A DNA stretch of 64,000 nt from Flammeovirgaceae bacterium SG7u.111 (GTDB lineage: Bacteria > Bacteroidota > Bacteroidia > Cytophagales > Flammeovirgaceae): contig CP139021.1 of assembly GCA_034044135.1 (NCBI GenBank), positions 4,541,635-4,605,634 on the forward strand, written 5' to 3'. Under the pieces are notes generated by a model that saw only the letters and a program-made list of their open reading frames with translations, searched no databases and had not been told where the DNA came from. This document shows positions 16,728 through 25,996 of this stretch, piece by piece (the stretch's first letter is position 1; each line of letters opens with the position of its first letter). The translations under genes and the position numbers were made by a program.

Positions 16728-17444
16728 TCAAGCCTTCACCTTCGTAGTTTTCGCTACGGTGCTGGCTAGCTGCTTGGGCTCGGGGGTAAGGGCATAGATA
16801 CCTTTGAAACGTTTGAACCAAGCGTGGAATTCATCTTCCAAGGTTAGCCTTTTTTTGGTGGCACGCTTCGATTCGGTCATTTTCAGGCCGGTGGCCTGTT
16901 CGTTGGCAAGTGCATCTGCTGCTAACTCTAGCATTTGCAGCATCAGCTCCTCGGAAATATTATATTGCTTGAAGGTATCTCTGATCTGCTGATCTTCAAG
17001 GGCGAACCTATAGAACTTGGTGACGTAGTGCATACGCTCGGTAAATGCCTTGGGGCGTTTGCCATCGAGTATGAGTTTTAGGTACACCCCTCTGTCGGTC
17101 TCAGGGTCAAATATCGTCCTTGCTTTTTCTACATGGTTCATATATACCTCATAGAGGTTGGCCATACTCTGATCTTTAACTCCTACTTGTTGGCTTTTTT
17201 CTGAGCGCTTTTCCCCACATTTGCTATCGGCTTCCCATATAGCCTCTACCAAGCCAAGGGCTTTTTTGAGGTCCGCCTTGGTATAGCCTGCATTGTTGGC
17301 TCGCTCAAGCGAATAAGGATCGTTTGTTACATTTACTACAAACTTTGCCTTATCGGCCAACTCTTTGCGCCAGCTCTTTTTTACTTTTCTTTTAGTAGGT
17401 TTTGCTTCTACTGTTTCTTTTTCAAGTTTTTCATTAGTACTCAT
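16728..17444 (-). CDS. Hypothetical helical protein, unknown
   Basis: A 238-aa soluble protein with Lys/Glu-rich composition. The basic N-terminus (KPTKRKVKKSWRKELADKAK) precedes a largely helical body, and the C-terminus is again basic. No catalytic motif, signal peptide or membrane segment is visible, and I do not recognise the family. The body has alternating helical stretches such as LMLQMLELAADALA, consistent with a four-helix-bundle type fold. A terminator hairpin follows the stop. Upstream lies an 880-base gene-free region with a degenerate 21-bp repeat array, which could contain its regulatory DNA. Confidence 0.7.
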   Translation of the reverse strand: MSTNEKLEKETVEAKPTKRKVKKSWRKELADKAKFVVNVTNDPYSLERANNAGYTKADLKKALGLVEAIWEADSKCGEKRSEKSQQVGVKDQSMANLYEVYMNHVEKARTIFDPETDRGVYLKLILDGKRPKAFTERMHYVTKFYRFALEDQQIRDTFKQYNISEELMLQMLELAADALANEQATGLKMTESKRATKKRLTLEDEFHAWFKRFKGIYALTPEPKQLASTVAKTTKVKA

Positions 17445-17824
17445 AAGAATAAGGTGTTGATTATTAATTGGTTAAAAATAATTTATCCCTTAAACGAAAA
17501 GTCTTTTCTTTGTTGCATGCATACATATACTAAGCCTTACCCATGTAAGTTTTGGGCAATATTGCACTATAGGCATTCTCATGTAAGCTTTTGGCTTTTA
17601 TAGAGCTATAACTAGGTAGCCGTCGTGTAAAAAAAAGGAAGAAAGGTGGCTTTCTTTCAAATTTGGTACATCCGTAACATCATTGTATATATCTTTTAAA
17701 GATTTAGAAGAGGAATATTAGCGATGTTTAAAAAATAAACAAAACATCTCCCTAAAACAGGGTAGATTTTGAAAGTGTTTTAGATCCTTTGTTTAAAAAA
17801 GTAGCATCCCTACCTACTTTACCC

Positions 17825-18055
17825 GGTGACTTGTTAACTATTATCAGTCCTTAGTACATCTGAGCTGGTGACAAATAAACTTTTGATGGTAACAAGGGAA
17901 AAATCATTGGTGACATGTGGGAAATAGCTGCTTCCCCACCAAGTTTTTAGGTCATTTTGCTAATCTGGTTAACATCTCACCCTTCTTAGCCAAACGACAA
18001 GGCATAAATCATTGGTGACAAGCCAACTATCACTGGTAACAAGGTAAGTTTTACC
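17825..18055. repeat. Degenerate 21-bp tandem repeat array
   Basis: The motif GGTRACAAG or close variants begins at 17825, 17867, 17888, 17909, 18014 and 18035, and a further decayed copy (AACGACAAGG) begins at 17993. All spacings are exact multiples of 21 bases, so this is an eroded tandem array of 11 unit lengths. Several units also share an ATCATT or ATCACT end. Both strands contain stops in the phased frame, so it is not coding now. It sits in the 880-base gap 17445-18324, which otherwise shows only a two-copy CATGTAAG motif (17542 and 17580) and AT-rich sequence. Confidence 0.75.
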
Positions 18056-18324
18056 AAAGATCATTTGCCTAGCCAAAAAAACAGGCTATGTAAGGAATAG
18101 TTTAAGGTTTAAGAAAAGTTAGATGAATTGACAATGAAACTTAGGGTTAATGGTATTTTTAAAAGCCGACCTCCTTTTTTATAGACTTTAGGATATTCAA
18201 TTAAACTAAGAATAGCTATCCCTCATTTAGCATGCTAATTCAGCTAACTTCTTCATCATCAAACTTGAATTTTCAAATAGATTCATAAAGAGCGATTAAG
18301 TTCGCAGTCTTCTATTCCCTACCC

Positions 18325-19236
18325 CTAATAATCTTGCACAATCAGCTTGTGCTCATCATCGGAGCCGTGCTCGGGCTGTAGGGTGATGTGGGTAATCTTA
18401 AACTTTTCCTTCAGCAAGGTTTCTATATCCATCATTATAAGATAGGCTTCACTGAGCTTGAGATCGTCTCTAAACTCAAGATGCGCCTCAAAGTGGATAA
18501 TCCCCTCGTTGAGCTGCCACAGGTGCGTGTGGTGTACATTTTTGATCTCTTCAAACTTTTCTATTTCCGCACTGATATCTTCGCATTTCAGATCGGGCGG
18601 GGTGAACTGCATCAGGATTTTGAGCGAGGTTATGAAAATAGACCAGCTAGAATAGATGAGGTAAAAGGCAATGCTGATAGACAACAAAGGGTCTACCCAG
18701 TAAATTTTATAGAAATAAATAAGGACACCGCCTACCAGCACGGCCACCGAAGAAAGCATATCGGTAAAAAGGTGCAAATATGCAGAGCGGATATTGATAT
18801 TTTTACTCGAATCTTGGTGAAGCAAGATCACGCTAAGCCCATTGGCCACCACACTGAACCCACCCATGGCTATCACCCAAAAGGCATCTATTTCTTGGGG
18901 CTCTACAAACCGCTGGACGGCTTCCTTTATAAGGAAAACTGCAATCACGATCAAGGTTGCCGAGTTCACAAATGCGGCTATAATTTCTGCCCTTTTGAAA
19001 CCAAAGGTTTTGCTAGGTGTGTTTTTCCGCTGGATAAGCTGGTTTGCCACATAGCTGATCACCAGTGCCAACACATCGCTAAAGTTGTGCAGCGCATCGG
19101 AGAGCAGCGCTAGGCTACCAGAAATGATAGCCGTTACTACCTGCCCTACCGTGATGGCAATGTTGAGGATGATCGCAATGAAAAGGTTTTGCCCTTTCAG
19201 CTCATGACTATGGTGGTGATGATCATGCTGCGACAT
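18325..19236 (-). CDS. Cation diffusion facilitator (CDF, CzcD/ZitB-like) transporter
   Basis: A 303-aa CDF protein that exports divalent cations, most likely Zn2+, by proton exchange. The His-rich N-terminus (HDHHHHSHE), the TM2 metal site HNFSD and the TM5 site HLFTD give the HxxxD/HxxxD pattern typical of zinc-specific members. About six TM helices precede a C-terminal cytoplasmic domain ending in HITLQPEHGSDDEH, which is a metal-binding tail. It ends up upstream of no obvious partner. The minus-strand sulfatase gene lies 20 bases upstream of its start, so the two could be co-transcribed, although they are functionally unrelated. Confidence 0.93.
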   Translation of the reverse strand: MSQHDHHHHSHELKGQNLFIAIILNIAITVGQVVTAIISGSLALLSDALHNFSDVLALVISYVANQLIQRKNTPSKTFGFKRAEIIAAFVNSATLIVIAVFLIKEAVQRFVEPQEIDAFWVIAMGGFSVVANGLSVILLHQDSSKNINIRSAYLHLFTDMLSSVAVLVGGVLIYFYKIYWVDPLLSISIAFYLIYSSWSIFITSLKILMQFTPPDLKCEDISAEIEKFEEIKNVHHTHLWQLNEGIIHFEAHLEFRDDLKLSEAYLIMMDIETLLKEKFKITHITLQPEHGSDDEHKLIVQDY

Positions 19237-19256
19237 ATACTGTTTGTTTATCTAAA

Positions 19257-21125
19257 TTATTTTCCTTCAAATAGTTCTACCAAATAAGCGCCTGCTCGTA
19301 GATCGTACCCTCTTTTGAAATCTGTGGCTACCTTCCCGTCCAGCATTGCCTTTACGGCCGGCATGCTTTTCTGGGCTTCCTCACGGTCTATCAAGGTCAG
19401 GCTATTGAGTGCATGAACACGAACCATTTCTGTTTCATCACCCAAGGCATCTACCAGTGTTGCAACACCTTCTTTGTTGTAGCCCAAGCCACAAAGAGCT
19501 TCCGCAGCCGTGATGCGTACATCTGCATTCGGATCTTCCAAAGCAGCTTTCAGTACATTTACAGCAGGCTTTGCCTTTTCGCCCAGTGCCAAGCAACCTG
19601 TAGCTGCCCAGTACCTCACCAAGGCATCTTCATTGCCCAGGTTGTCGATAAACTCAGGTAAAAAGGCCACGTCTTTGCGGGCTGCTTTTTCCGCCATAGC
19701 CATCACTTCTTCAAACTTATAATCAGCAGAGCGAACATACTCATAGATTGGGATATTTTCTGAGCGTTTCGCCATCTCCCCTTCTGGCATCAAGCCCGAG
19801 TCTCTGATTTCTGTTTGCCATGAAGTGCATTCTTTTCTCATCCTTTCCAGCACATCGGCATAGACAGGGTCGTCGGCTAAGTTATTTACTTCCCAAGGGT
19901 CTTTGCTGGTATCGTAAAGCTCCTCGGCAGGTTTTTGCTCCCAAAATGCACTTTGCGCCTCGTTGCAGTTGCCCTCTTTGTATGCTTTCTCCCAAGACCC
20001 TACCGAAGGTGCTCTCCAAAGGTATTCTATATATTGGGCATAGATACGATGCGGCATAAAATTGCGAATGTATTTGAATTGCTTATCGCGAACGGCTCTC
20101 ACCAAATCGATGCGCTCATCCATTCTTCCTCTAAAGCAATGGACATAGTCTCTTGGCTCGGTTTGTTGCTCACCCAAAAATGCCTTTCCTTGCATCTGAT
20201 CTGGCACAGGAATACCCGCCATGCTCAAAATAGTTGGGGCAAAATCCACAAAACTCACCAACCTATCGGTACGAGTTCCGGCCTCTCCAGGAGCCAAGTG
20301 CTTGTACTTTTCGGGAAAGCGGATCACTAAGGGTACTTTCACACCCGAGTCGTACACAAAGCGCTTGCTCCGGGCAAGTACGCCACCGTGGTCTGAGTAG
20401 TAAAAAACGATGGTGTTTTCAGCCAACCCGGCTTCTTCCAGCTCTTTCACCACTTCCCCTACTTTCTTGTCCATGTCCTCTATTTTATCGTAATACTGCG
20501 CCCAGTCGTGTCGCATTTCTGGGGTGTCGGGGTGGTGAGGCGGCAGGGTCACATCTTCGGGCTTGTGGCGAAGCTCCTCGTTAGGAATGGATTTGTGAAG
20601 ACAGCTTTCATGGGAGGTAGTAAAGTTGAAAATGGCAAAAAATGGCTGCCCTTCTTTCCTGTTTTTATAATGAGCCTCTTTGCCCGATTCGTTCCAAACA
20701 CTATCGGGCTTTGGCATGTTGTAATCTTCTTTCGAATTGTTGGTGCAGTAATACCCTTCTTCTCGCAAATACTGGGGAAAAAACCTAACCAACTCAGGGA
20801 TGTTATAAACGCTCCGCATATTTTCCGTGCCCATGCTTGGCGGGTAAATCCCCGAAATAAGCGTGGATCGTGCTGGTGCGCACACGGGCGCATTGGCAAA
20901 CGCATTGTCAAAAGCCACCCCTTGGCTGGCAAGTTTATCAATGGAAGGCGTGGTGGCAAACTCATCGCCATAGCAACCTAAAAACGGACCATTATCTTCG
21001 CTCACTATCCAAACGATGTTGGGTTTTTCAAGGACTTTCCCCTCTTCTGTTTTAGTGCAAGAAGCGAAGGATAGAAAGAGGGAAATAATAGTGATGGGTA
21101 GTAAACTTAGTTTTTTAGTTTTCAT
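19257..21125 (-). CDS. Sulfatase (S1-like) lipoprotein with C-terminal HEAT-like repeats
   Basis: A 622-aa protein. The lipobox Cys is residue 23 (SFASC). The sulfatase signature C82-A-P-A-R86 is of the Cys type, so C82 must be converted to formylglycine by a separate maturase. Metal-ligand motifs are visible at the N-terminus (SEDNGP) and in the middle (YYSDHGG). After the sulfatase domain (to about residue 470) come HEAT-like repeats of about 35 residues (ALVRYWAATGCLALG, ADVRITAAEALCGLG, EMVRVHALNSLTLID). In marine Bacteroidota such enzymes desulfate algal polysaccharides. No maturase or SusCD pair is nearby, so the substrate is unknown. Confidence 0.92.
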   Translation of the reverse strand: MKTKKLSLLPITIISLFLSFASCTKTEEGKVLEKPNIVWIVSEDNGPFLGCYGDEFATTPSIDKLASQGVAFDNAFANAPVCAPARSTLISGIYPPSMGTENMRSVYNIPELVRFFPQYLREEGYYCTNNSKEDYNMPKPDSVWNESGKEAHYKNRKEGQPFFAIFNFTTSHESCLHKSIPNEELRHKPEDVTLPPHHPDTPEMRHDWAQYYDKIEDMDKKVGEVVKELEEAGLAENTIVFYYSDHGGVLARSKRFVYDSGVKVPLVIRFPEKYKHLAPGEAGTRTDRLVSFVDFAPTILSMAGIPVPDQMQGKAFLGEQQTEPRDYVHCFRGRMDERIDLVRAVRDKQFKYIRNFMPHRIYAQYIEYLWRAPSVGSWEKAYKEGNCNEAQSAFWEQKPAEELYDTSKDPWEVNNLADDPVYADVLERMRKECTSWQTEIRDSGLMPEGEMAKRSENIPIYEYVRSADYKFEEVMAMAEKAARKDVAFLPEFIDNLGNEDALVRYWAATGCLALGEKAKPAVNVLKAALEDPNADVRITAAEALCGLGYNKEGVATLVDALGDETEMVRVHALNSLTLIDREEAQKSMPAVKAMLDGKVATDFKRGYDLRAGAYLVELFEGK

Positions 21126-21235
21126 ATTAACGTATTTGTGAAGGGTAAAAAATAAAAATGGCGGGTAAGTGCGCCTCCAAACAAAAATGGTTTAGATTTT
21201 CGTACTTCCCAAACGATTTGGAGTAGATTGGGAAT

Positions 21236-21264
21236 AAAAAAAGCAGTGACTTCTGCCACTGCTT
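21236..21264 (-). terminator. Rho-independent terminator of the leucine-rich-repeat gene
   Basis: AAGCAGTG and CACTGCTT form 8-bp arms (21241-21248 and 21257-21264). On the minus strand this is followed by a run of seven T, 27 bases beyond the stop of the leucine-rich-repeat gene. The same hairpin stem occurs at 24474-24497. Confidence 0.85.
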
Positions 21265-21290
21265 TCCACTTTAATAAAAGCTACCTAATT

Positions 21291-23288
21291 TTATTCACAC
21301 ACTGCCCCATCATCTTTCGTAAAAGAATCCAACGTCATTTCACAGATTTCTTTAGGCACAGTGGTAATCGAATTATTCTCTATTGCCAAATACTTCAGCT
21401 TTGCTAGGTTCCCTAACTCTTTAGGAACGCTTGTCAAAACATTGTCATTCAAGAATAAATACTCCATGTCAGAAAGCCCTCCTACCTCGACAGATACAGA
21501 TTTCAATGCGTTTTCGCTAAGGTTCAACAGAACAAGGTTAGAAAGATCATATAATTCATCTGGGATTGTTTCCAACGAATTTTTGTTGAGGTATAACTTT
21601 TCAAGCTTAGAAAGCTCTCCAACTTCCTTCGGCACAGTAACCAATGCATTATCGACCAAGTCCAACACTTCTAAGTTAGCAAGGTCGCCTATTTCAGGTG
21701 CAATCGAAGCAATCTTATTGCTAGTTAGGTCAATTGTTTCCAGACTGGACATCCCTCCTAATTCCTTTGGCAAACTAGCTATCTCATTGTAACTAAGGTC
21801 AAGGTCGCGGAGGGCCGTCAAGCCACCAATAGCAACAGGAAACGAGGTGAAAGCATTGCTATTGAGCTTTAGGGTAATTATTGGGAGACTGCCAAAGCCC
21901 GTTGGCAAGGAAGACAGCTCATTCTTGTTCAAATCAAGTGTATAAAGCTTGGATAGCTTACTGATTTCAGCTGGCAGCGAAGTCAACTGATTGGAATTCG
22001 CATTTAGGAGGGACAAATTAGAAAGATTTCCTATTTCAGCAGGTAGCTCTACCAATGAATTGCTATAGATATATAACCTTGCCAAAGCACTAAGATCTCC
22101 TATCTCATCAGGCAACGCAGTCAATGAATTTCCATTCAGTTGTAAAACCTCAAGGCTAACTAGTTTTCCAATTTCAGCTGGAATAAACGTAAGCTTATTG
22201 TTTCCTAGACCCAGCTCTTTAAGGTTAACCAAGTTCCCGATTTCAGCAGGAATACTATCCAAATTATTAGCGCCTAGGGATAGGTTTGTCAGTTTGGTAA
22301 GACTTCCTATTTCTGCTGGGATAGCCGTCAATTCATTACCAAAAAAGATAATGTTTTCCAAGTTGGTGAGCTCACCTATTTCTTTGGGAACGGCAGCCAG
22401 CTTATTGTTATTGATATATAATTTCCGAAGATTGGGCAAGTAACGAATTTCCCTTGGAAGCGCAGAAATATCGTCATTAACGAAACTCAAGCCTACTACC
22501 GTGCCACCTTCTACGGTCACGCCCGCCCATTTGGAAATATCCATACTCTTGATGTCCCAAGTCAGTTTGCTATCCGGGTTGGCATTGTAGAATGCGATAA
22601 GTGCTTCGCGTTCGGTCAGCTCTTTGGTCACATCCACCAAGTATTTTACCTCCGAACCATCTTCTGCCGTAACGGTATATTCAACTTTTGCGGAGAAATC
22701 TTGAGCGACTTTGCTAGCTGGCGAAACCGCCGCTCTTTCCGAAGTAACTATGGTTGGCTTCAAGGAAGTCAAATCAGTTCCCAAAGGCAAAGTTGCCATT
22801 ATCGTCTTGGTTTCTTCATCTATTGTAGCAACTACACTGTCTGCCAAACCGCTGTTATCTTCCACATAAAACTTGAAAGATACAATTGACCGATCACTCG
22901 CTTTTTTTGCCGTAAGGTTTACCGTGTATACGAAAACAGAACCGTCCTCAGCCGTTACCGTATATTCCACTGGCGAGCTAAAGTCTTGCCCAACTTTGCC
23001 CAAAGGAGAAACCGTTGCCTTTGCCGAAATTTCTAGAGTAGGAATCAGGGAAGTAACATCTGTGCCTATTGGCAGTTCGGCGGTAACCACCTTTGTACCA
23101 TCATCAATACTTGCAGTTACATCACCTGTTAACCCATTATTTTCCGCTGCTAAAAGTTTAAATGAAAGCAGCTGTTTTTCATTGGATTTTATTTCTGGTT
23201 CGGGATCTTTTTCTGAGCAAGAGGATAAAAGAAAAACAAGAATAAAAATAGGAGCAAAAAATTTAATCAATCTGTTTGTGATTTTCAT
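21291..23288 (-). CDS. Leucine-rich-repeat surface lipoprotein with two DUF5018-like domains
   Basis: A 665-aa protein. The lipobox Cys is residue 24, followed by SEKDPEPE, an acidic start like the lipoprotein export signals that send Bacteroidota lipoproteins to the cell surface (inference). Two homologous domains of about 90 residues follow, both ending EYTVTAEDGS. They resemble DUF5018. From about residue 270 there are some 17 leucine-rich repeats of 23 residues (LPAEIGNLSNLSLLNANSNQL type), the bacterial LPxEIGxL class. These are binding scaffolds; no catalytic domain is present. A terminator follows. Confidence 0.9.
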   Translation of the reverse strand: MKITNRLIKFFAPIFILVFLLSSCSEKDPEPEIKSNEKQLLSFKLLAAENNGLTGDVTASIDDGTKVVTAELPIGTDVTSLIPTLEISAKATVSPLGKVGQDFSSPVEYTVTAEDGSVFVYTVNLTAKKASDRSIVSFKFYVEDNSGLADSVVATIDEETKTIMATLPLGTDLTSLKPTIVTSERAAVSPASKVAQDFSAKVEYTVTAEDGSEVKYLVDVTKELTEREALIAFYNANPDSKLTWDIKSMDISKWAGVTVEGGTVVGLSFVNDDISALPREIRYLPNLRKLYINNNKLAAVPKEIGELTNLENIIFFGNELTAIPAEIGSLTKLTNLSLGANNLDSIPAEIGNLVNLKELGLGNNKLTFIPAEIGKLVSLEVLQLNGNSLTALPDEIGDLSALARLYIYSNSLVELPAEIGNLSNLSLLNANSNQLTSLPAEISKLSKLYTLDLNKNELSSLPTGFGSLPIITLKLNSNAFTSFPVAIGGLTALRDLDLSYNEIASLPKELGGMSSLETIDLTSNKIASIAPEIGDLANLEVLDLVDNALVTVPKEVGELSKLEKLYLNKNSLETIPDELYDLSNLVLLNLSENALKSVSVEVGGLSDMEYLFLNDNVLTSVPKELGNLAKLKYLAIENNSITTVPKEICEMTLDSFTKDDGAVCE

Positions 23289-23823
23289 TAATGATATGTT
23301 ATGAGTTAGACTTATTGGTTAAAAAAATATATTGTCCGCATTAAAACACTAGAACCTTTAGACGGCGGAAGTCAAGACTTAGTTGGGAGAAATAGCAGGT
23401 TTTACATGAAAGGTAAAAGCAGCTGGTAAAAGACATTGAGTTTGCAAGGATACAAGCCGCATTTAGCTATATTATGACCTTCTCACCTGTGATAGAATTT
23501 GGATAGGGTACTCCAAAAACAATAATAAATTCGAGAATTTTGGTAGTGCATAACCCAAATGCAACTTTCTTTTTTACTCGTGATCTTTTCTTGTAACACT
23601 ACTTGATTTTGATAGCCTAGAGCGATTTTATTCTGAATAGTAATAACCATTTACGAGAAAGTTTTTTTTACTTTTGGCAAAGTAAATTCATTTCTATCAC
23701 AAAAAAGTTATCCCCAAATAAGAGTTTGGTTTTGTTTGGAAAAGAGTCAGTTTTTAGCTGATTTTGCAGATAAAAAAATATAAAATATTTAGCAGTAAAA
23801 GCCAGCAAGGTTCTTTTGAAGCA
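23289..23823. other. Gene-free gap between divergent genes
   Basis: 535 bases, AT-rich. It must contain the promoters for the leucine-rich-repeat gene and the Crp-like gene, but I cannot point to a convincing consensus. No structured element or ORF stands out. Confidence 0.5.
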
Positions 23824-24432
23824 ATGAATATAACGGAATCTGAATATAATATATTACACACTTTTTTGACACGTATTGCACCTGTAGATAATAAACTGTT
23901 TGATAAAATCAAACCGTGTATGAAAAAGAAGACCTTTAAAAAAGGGGATGTTATATTAAGGGAAGGGAAAACAGAAACCCAATCTAATATAGTATTAAAG
24001 GGTGTAGTACATCAGTTTGTGTATGACAATGAGACACCCGTTACCAGCAACCTGACACCCAGAGGCTTAGTATTTAATAGCATCAAAAGTTATATTGAAG
24101 AAAGCCCCTCCTCGGAAATCCAAGAAGCAATTACCGATGTTGAGCTATTATGTATCAAAAAACACGATATAGAAACATTAGCAAGGGCAAATCATCAATT
24201 TAGCTATGCAATGTATAAAATTCATGAAGACATATTGCTCCACAGAGAGCGCAGAATGTTTTTACTCCAACACAGAAGTCCTTCTAAAAGATACGTGCTT
24301 TTTCACGAGATTATTAAACGGTCCAACTGGCTTTTGGAAGGTGCGCCAGCTAAATATATAGCTAGCTATTTGAATATGACACCCCAACAATATAGCAAAG
24401 AGAAGAATGCTTTCGAAAAAGCTAAGAAATAA
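23824..24432 (+). CDS. Crp/Fnr-family transcriptional regulator
   Basis: A 202-aa protein from the ATG at 23824; an upstream in-frame TTG at 23764 would add a poorly conserved 20 residues. The N-terminal cyclic-nucleotide-binding-like barrel (KGDVILREGKTETQSNIVLKG-type pattern, about residues 30-120) is followed by a dimer helix and a C-terminal winged-helix region (APAKYIASYLNMTPQQYSKEKN). It belongs to the large Bacteroidota group in which ligand identity is usually unknown; the Arg and Glu that bind cAMP are not evident. Its 3' end converges with aspartate kinase across a shared hairpin. Confidence 0.85.
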   Translation: MNITESEYNILHTFLTRIAPVDNKLFDKIKPCMKKKTFKKGDVILREGKTETQSNIVLKGVVHQFVYDNETPVTSNLTPRGLVFNSIKSYIEESPSSEIQEAITDVELLCIKKHDIETLARANHQFSYAMYKIHEDILLHRERRMFLLQHRSPSKRYVLFHEIIKRSNWLLEGAPAKYIASYLNMTPQQYSKEKNAFEKAKK

Positions 24433-24473
24433 TTCTATCTGACAAAAAAACATCAGACTTTTCTTTATTAAAA

Positions 24474-24497
24474 AAGCAGTGACTTTCGCCACTGCTT
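24474..24497. terminator. Bidirectional terminator between convergent genes
   Basis: AAGCAGTG (24474-24481) and CACTGCTT (24490-24497), with an A-run to the left that serves as a T-run for the minus-strand aspartate kinase gene. Arms are identical to those at 21241-21264. Confidence 0.75.
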
Positions 24498-24527
24498 CAA
24501 ACCCTTTAAACCAAAAAAGGAACTTCG

Positions 24528-25853
24528 TTATTTCCCATCAAAAAACAACCCGTCGTTGAGGGCTTGAAGTGCCTTCACTTTGTAGTCGTTGTGTACCAAG
24601 ATGGAAATATTGTTTTTGCTACCACCGTAAGAAATCATGCGGATAGGGAATTGGTTGAGCAATGCAAGTACTTTCACTGCTATTTCCGTATCGTTCTGAA
24701 GGAACTGCCCTACTACACAAATGATAGTCTGGTTCGAATCAAACTCCACCTTGCCAAATCCCCTCAACTCCGTAAGAATCTCTTCTAAGTGCGTGGTTTT
24801 ATCTATAGTGAGAGAAACCGCTACTTCCGAAGTAGTAATCATATCGATAGGTGTTTTGAATTTTTCAAACACCCCAAACACTTGCCTCAAGAAGCCGTAA
24901 GCCAATAGCATTCGACTAGACTTGATCTTGATGGCTACAATTCCATCTTTGGCAGCTACTGCCTTTACCTTATCTTCGTTTGCCTCCGAAGTGATTACCG
25001 TACCCTGTGCTTCTGGCTGCATAGTATTCAACAGCTTTACAGGAATATTCGCTTTCTGCGCTGGCAAAATACTAGAAGGATGCAAGATTTTAGCACCGAA
25101 ATAAGCAAGCTCTGCTGCTTCTTCAAAAGATAGCACATGTACAGGATAGGTTCTGTCAACCACCCTTGGGTCGTTGTTATGCATCCCATCTATATCCGTC
25201 CAAATCTGGATTTCTTTTGCACTCACAGCTTCGCCAATAAGCGATGCGGTATAATCGCTACCCCCACGTTGCAAATTATCGATATCACCTTCGTCGTTGA
25301 GGCAAATATACCCTTGGGTAATGAACAGTTTATGGTCTTTATTTGTATGCAGAAGCTTGTTGAGCTTTTCCCTTATATATTCCGTATCGGGCTCTCCTTC
25401 ATGTGTTTTCATAAAATCGAGTGCAGGAAGTAAATAAGAATCAACCCCTTGTTCTTCTAGGAAAAACTGCATGAGGTTGGTAGAGATCAACTCGCCTTGG
25501 GCCAACACCACTTTCTCCTCAGCTCCACCAAATTTATCCATGGATAATCTGCCAAGCGCATCTAGCTTCTCATCTACAAAAGCCATCGCCTTCTTCACGT
25601 TTTCCTCCTTGGCAAAAAGCTCAGATGTTATCTTGATATATTTTTCTTCTAACTTCTCAAGAGTCGATTTCACTTTGCTCAAATTCCCTTCCTTATACCC
25701 TTCACAAATCGTTACCAACGAGTTGGTAGTTCCTGACACTGCGGATAGCACCACTATGTTACTAATTTCAGGTTGTTTGGTGATAAGGTCTGCGACATGC
25801 TTTATCCTCTCGGCTTTCCCAAGCGATGTCCCACCAAATTTCATTACTTTCAT
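24528..25853 (-). CDS. lysC: Aspartate kinase (monofunctional)
   Basis: A 441-aa enzyme that phosphorylates aspartate, the first step toward lysine, threonine and methionine. The kinase opening MKVMKFGGTSLG and the block LQRGGSDYTASLIGEAV are diagnostic. The C-terminal third contains two ACT domains (about residues 300-440), so it should be feedback-regulated by an end-product amino acid. The length fits the monofunctional AK class rather than the AK-homoserine dehydrogenase fusion. It stands alone on its strand, with the gene upstream unrelated. Confidence 0.96.
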   Translation of the reverse strand: MKVMKFGGTSLGKAERIKHVADLITKQPEISNIVVLSAVSGTTNSLVTICEGYKEGNLSKVKSTLEKLEEKYIKITSELFAKEENVKKAMAFVDEKLDALGRLSMDKFGGAEEKVVLAQGELISTNLMQFFLEEQGVDSYLLPALDFMKTHEGEPDTEYIREKLNKLLHTNKDHKLFITQGYICLNDEGDIDNLQRGGSDYTASLIGEAVSAKEIQIWTDIDGMHNNDPRVVDRTYPVHVLSFEEAAELAYFGAKILHPSSILPAQKANIPVKLLNTMQPEAQGTVITSEANEDKVKAVAAKDGIVAIKIKSSRMLLAYGFLRQVFGVFEKFKTPIDMITTSEVAVSLTIDKTTHLEEILTELRGFGKVEFDSNQTIICVVGQFLQNDTEIAVKVLALLNQFPIRMISYGGSKNNISILVHNDYKVKALQALNDGLFFDGK

Positions 25854-25996
25854 TCAACAAATGTTTGTCCTTAAAAATAGAGAGCCCTTCCGACTCAACT
25901 GTAGATTTCAGCAAAATTAATTTTTCAATTTCAAATAAACATGATAATTGCTTTAGGATTTCACAATAAACCTCATGTTTTTTTGAGAATGCCTAA

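Noticed and set aside
17825-18055. CRISPR-like array
   Set aside because: Units are 21-bp contiguous tandem copies without spacers, and there are no cas genes.
18388-19113. 241-codon frame on the strand opposite the CDF transporter gene
   Set aside because: Fully antisense to a gene with clear CDF motifs; composition is that of a shadow frame.
20508-20981. Long frames on the strand opposite the sulfatase
   Set aside because: Overlap a gene with intact sulfatase motifs; no independent support.
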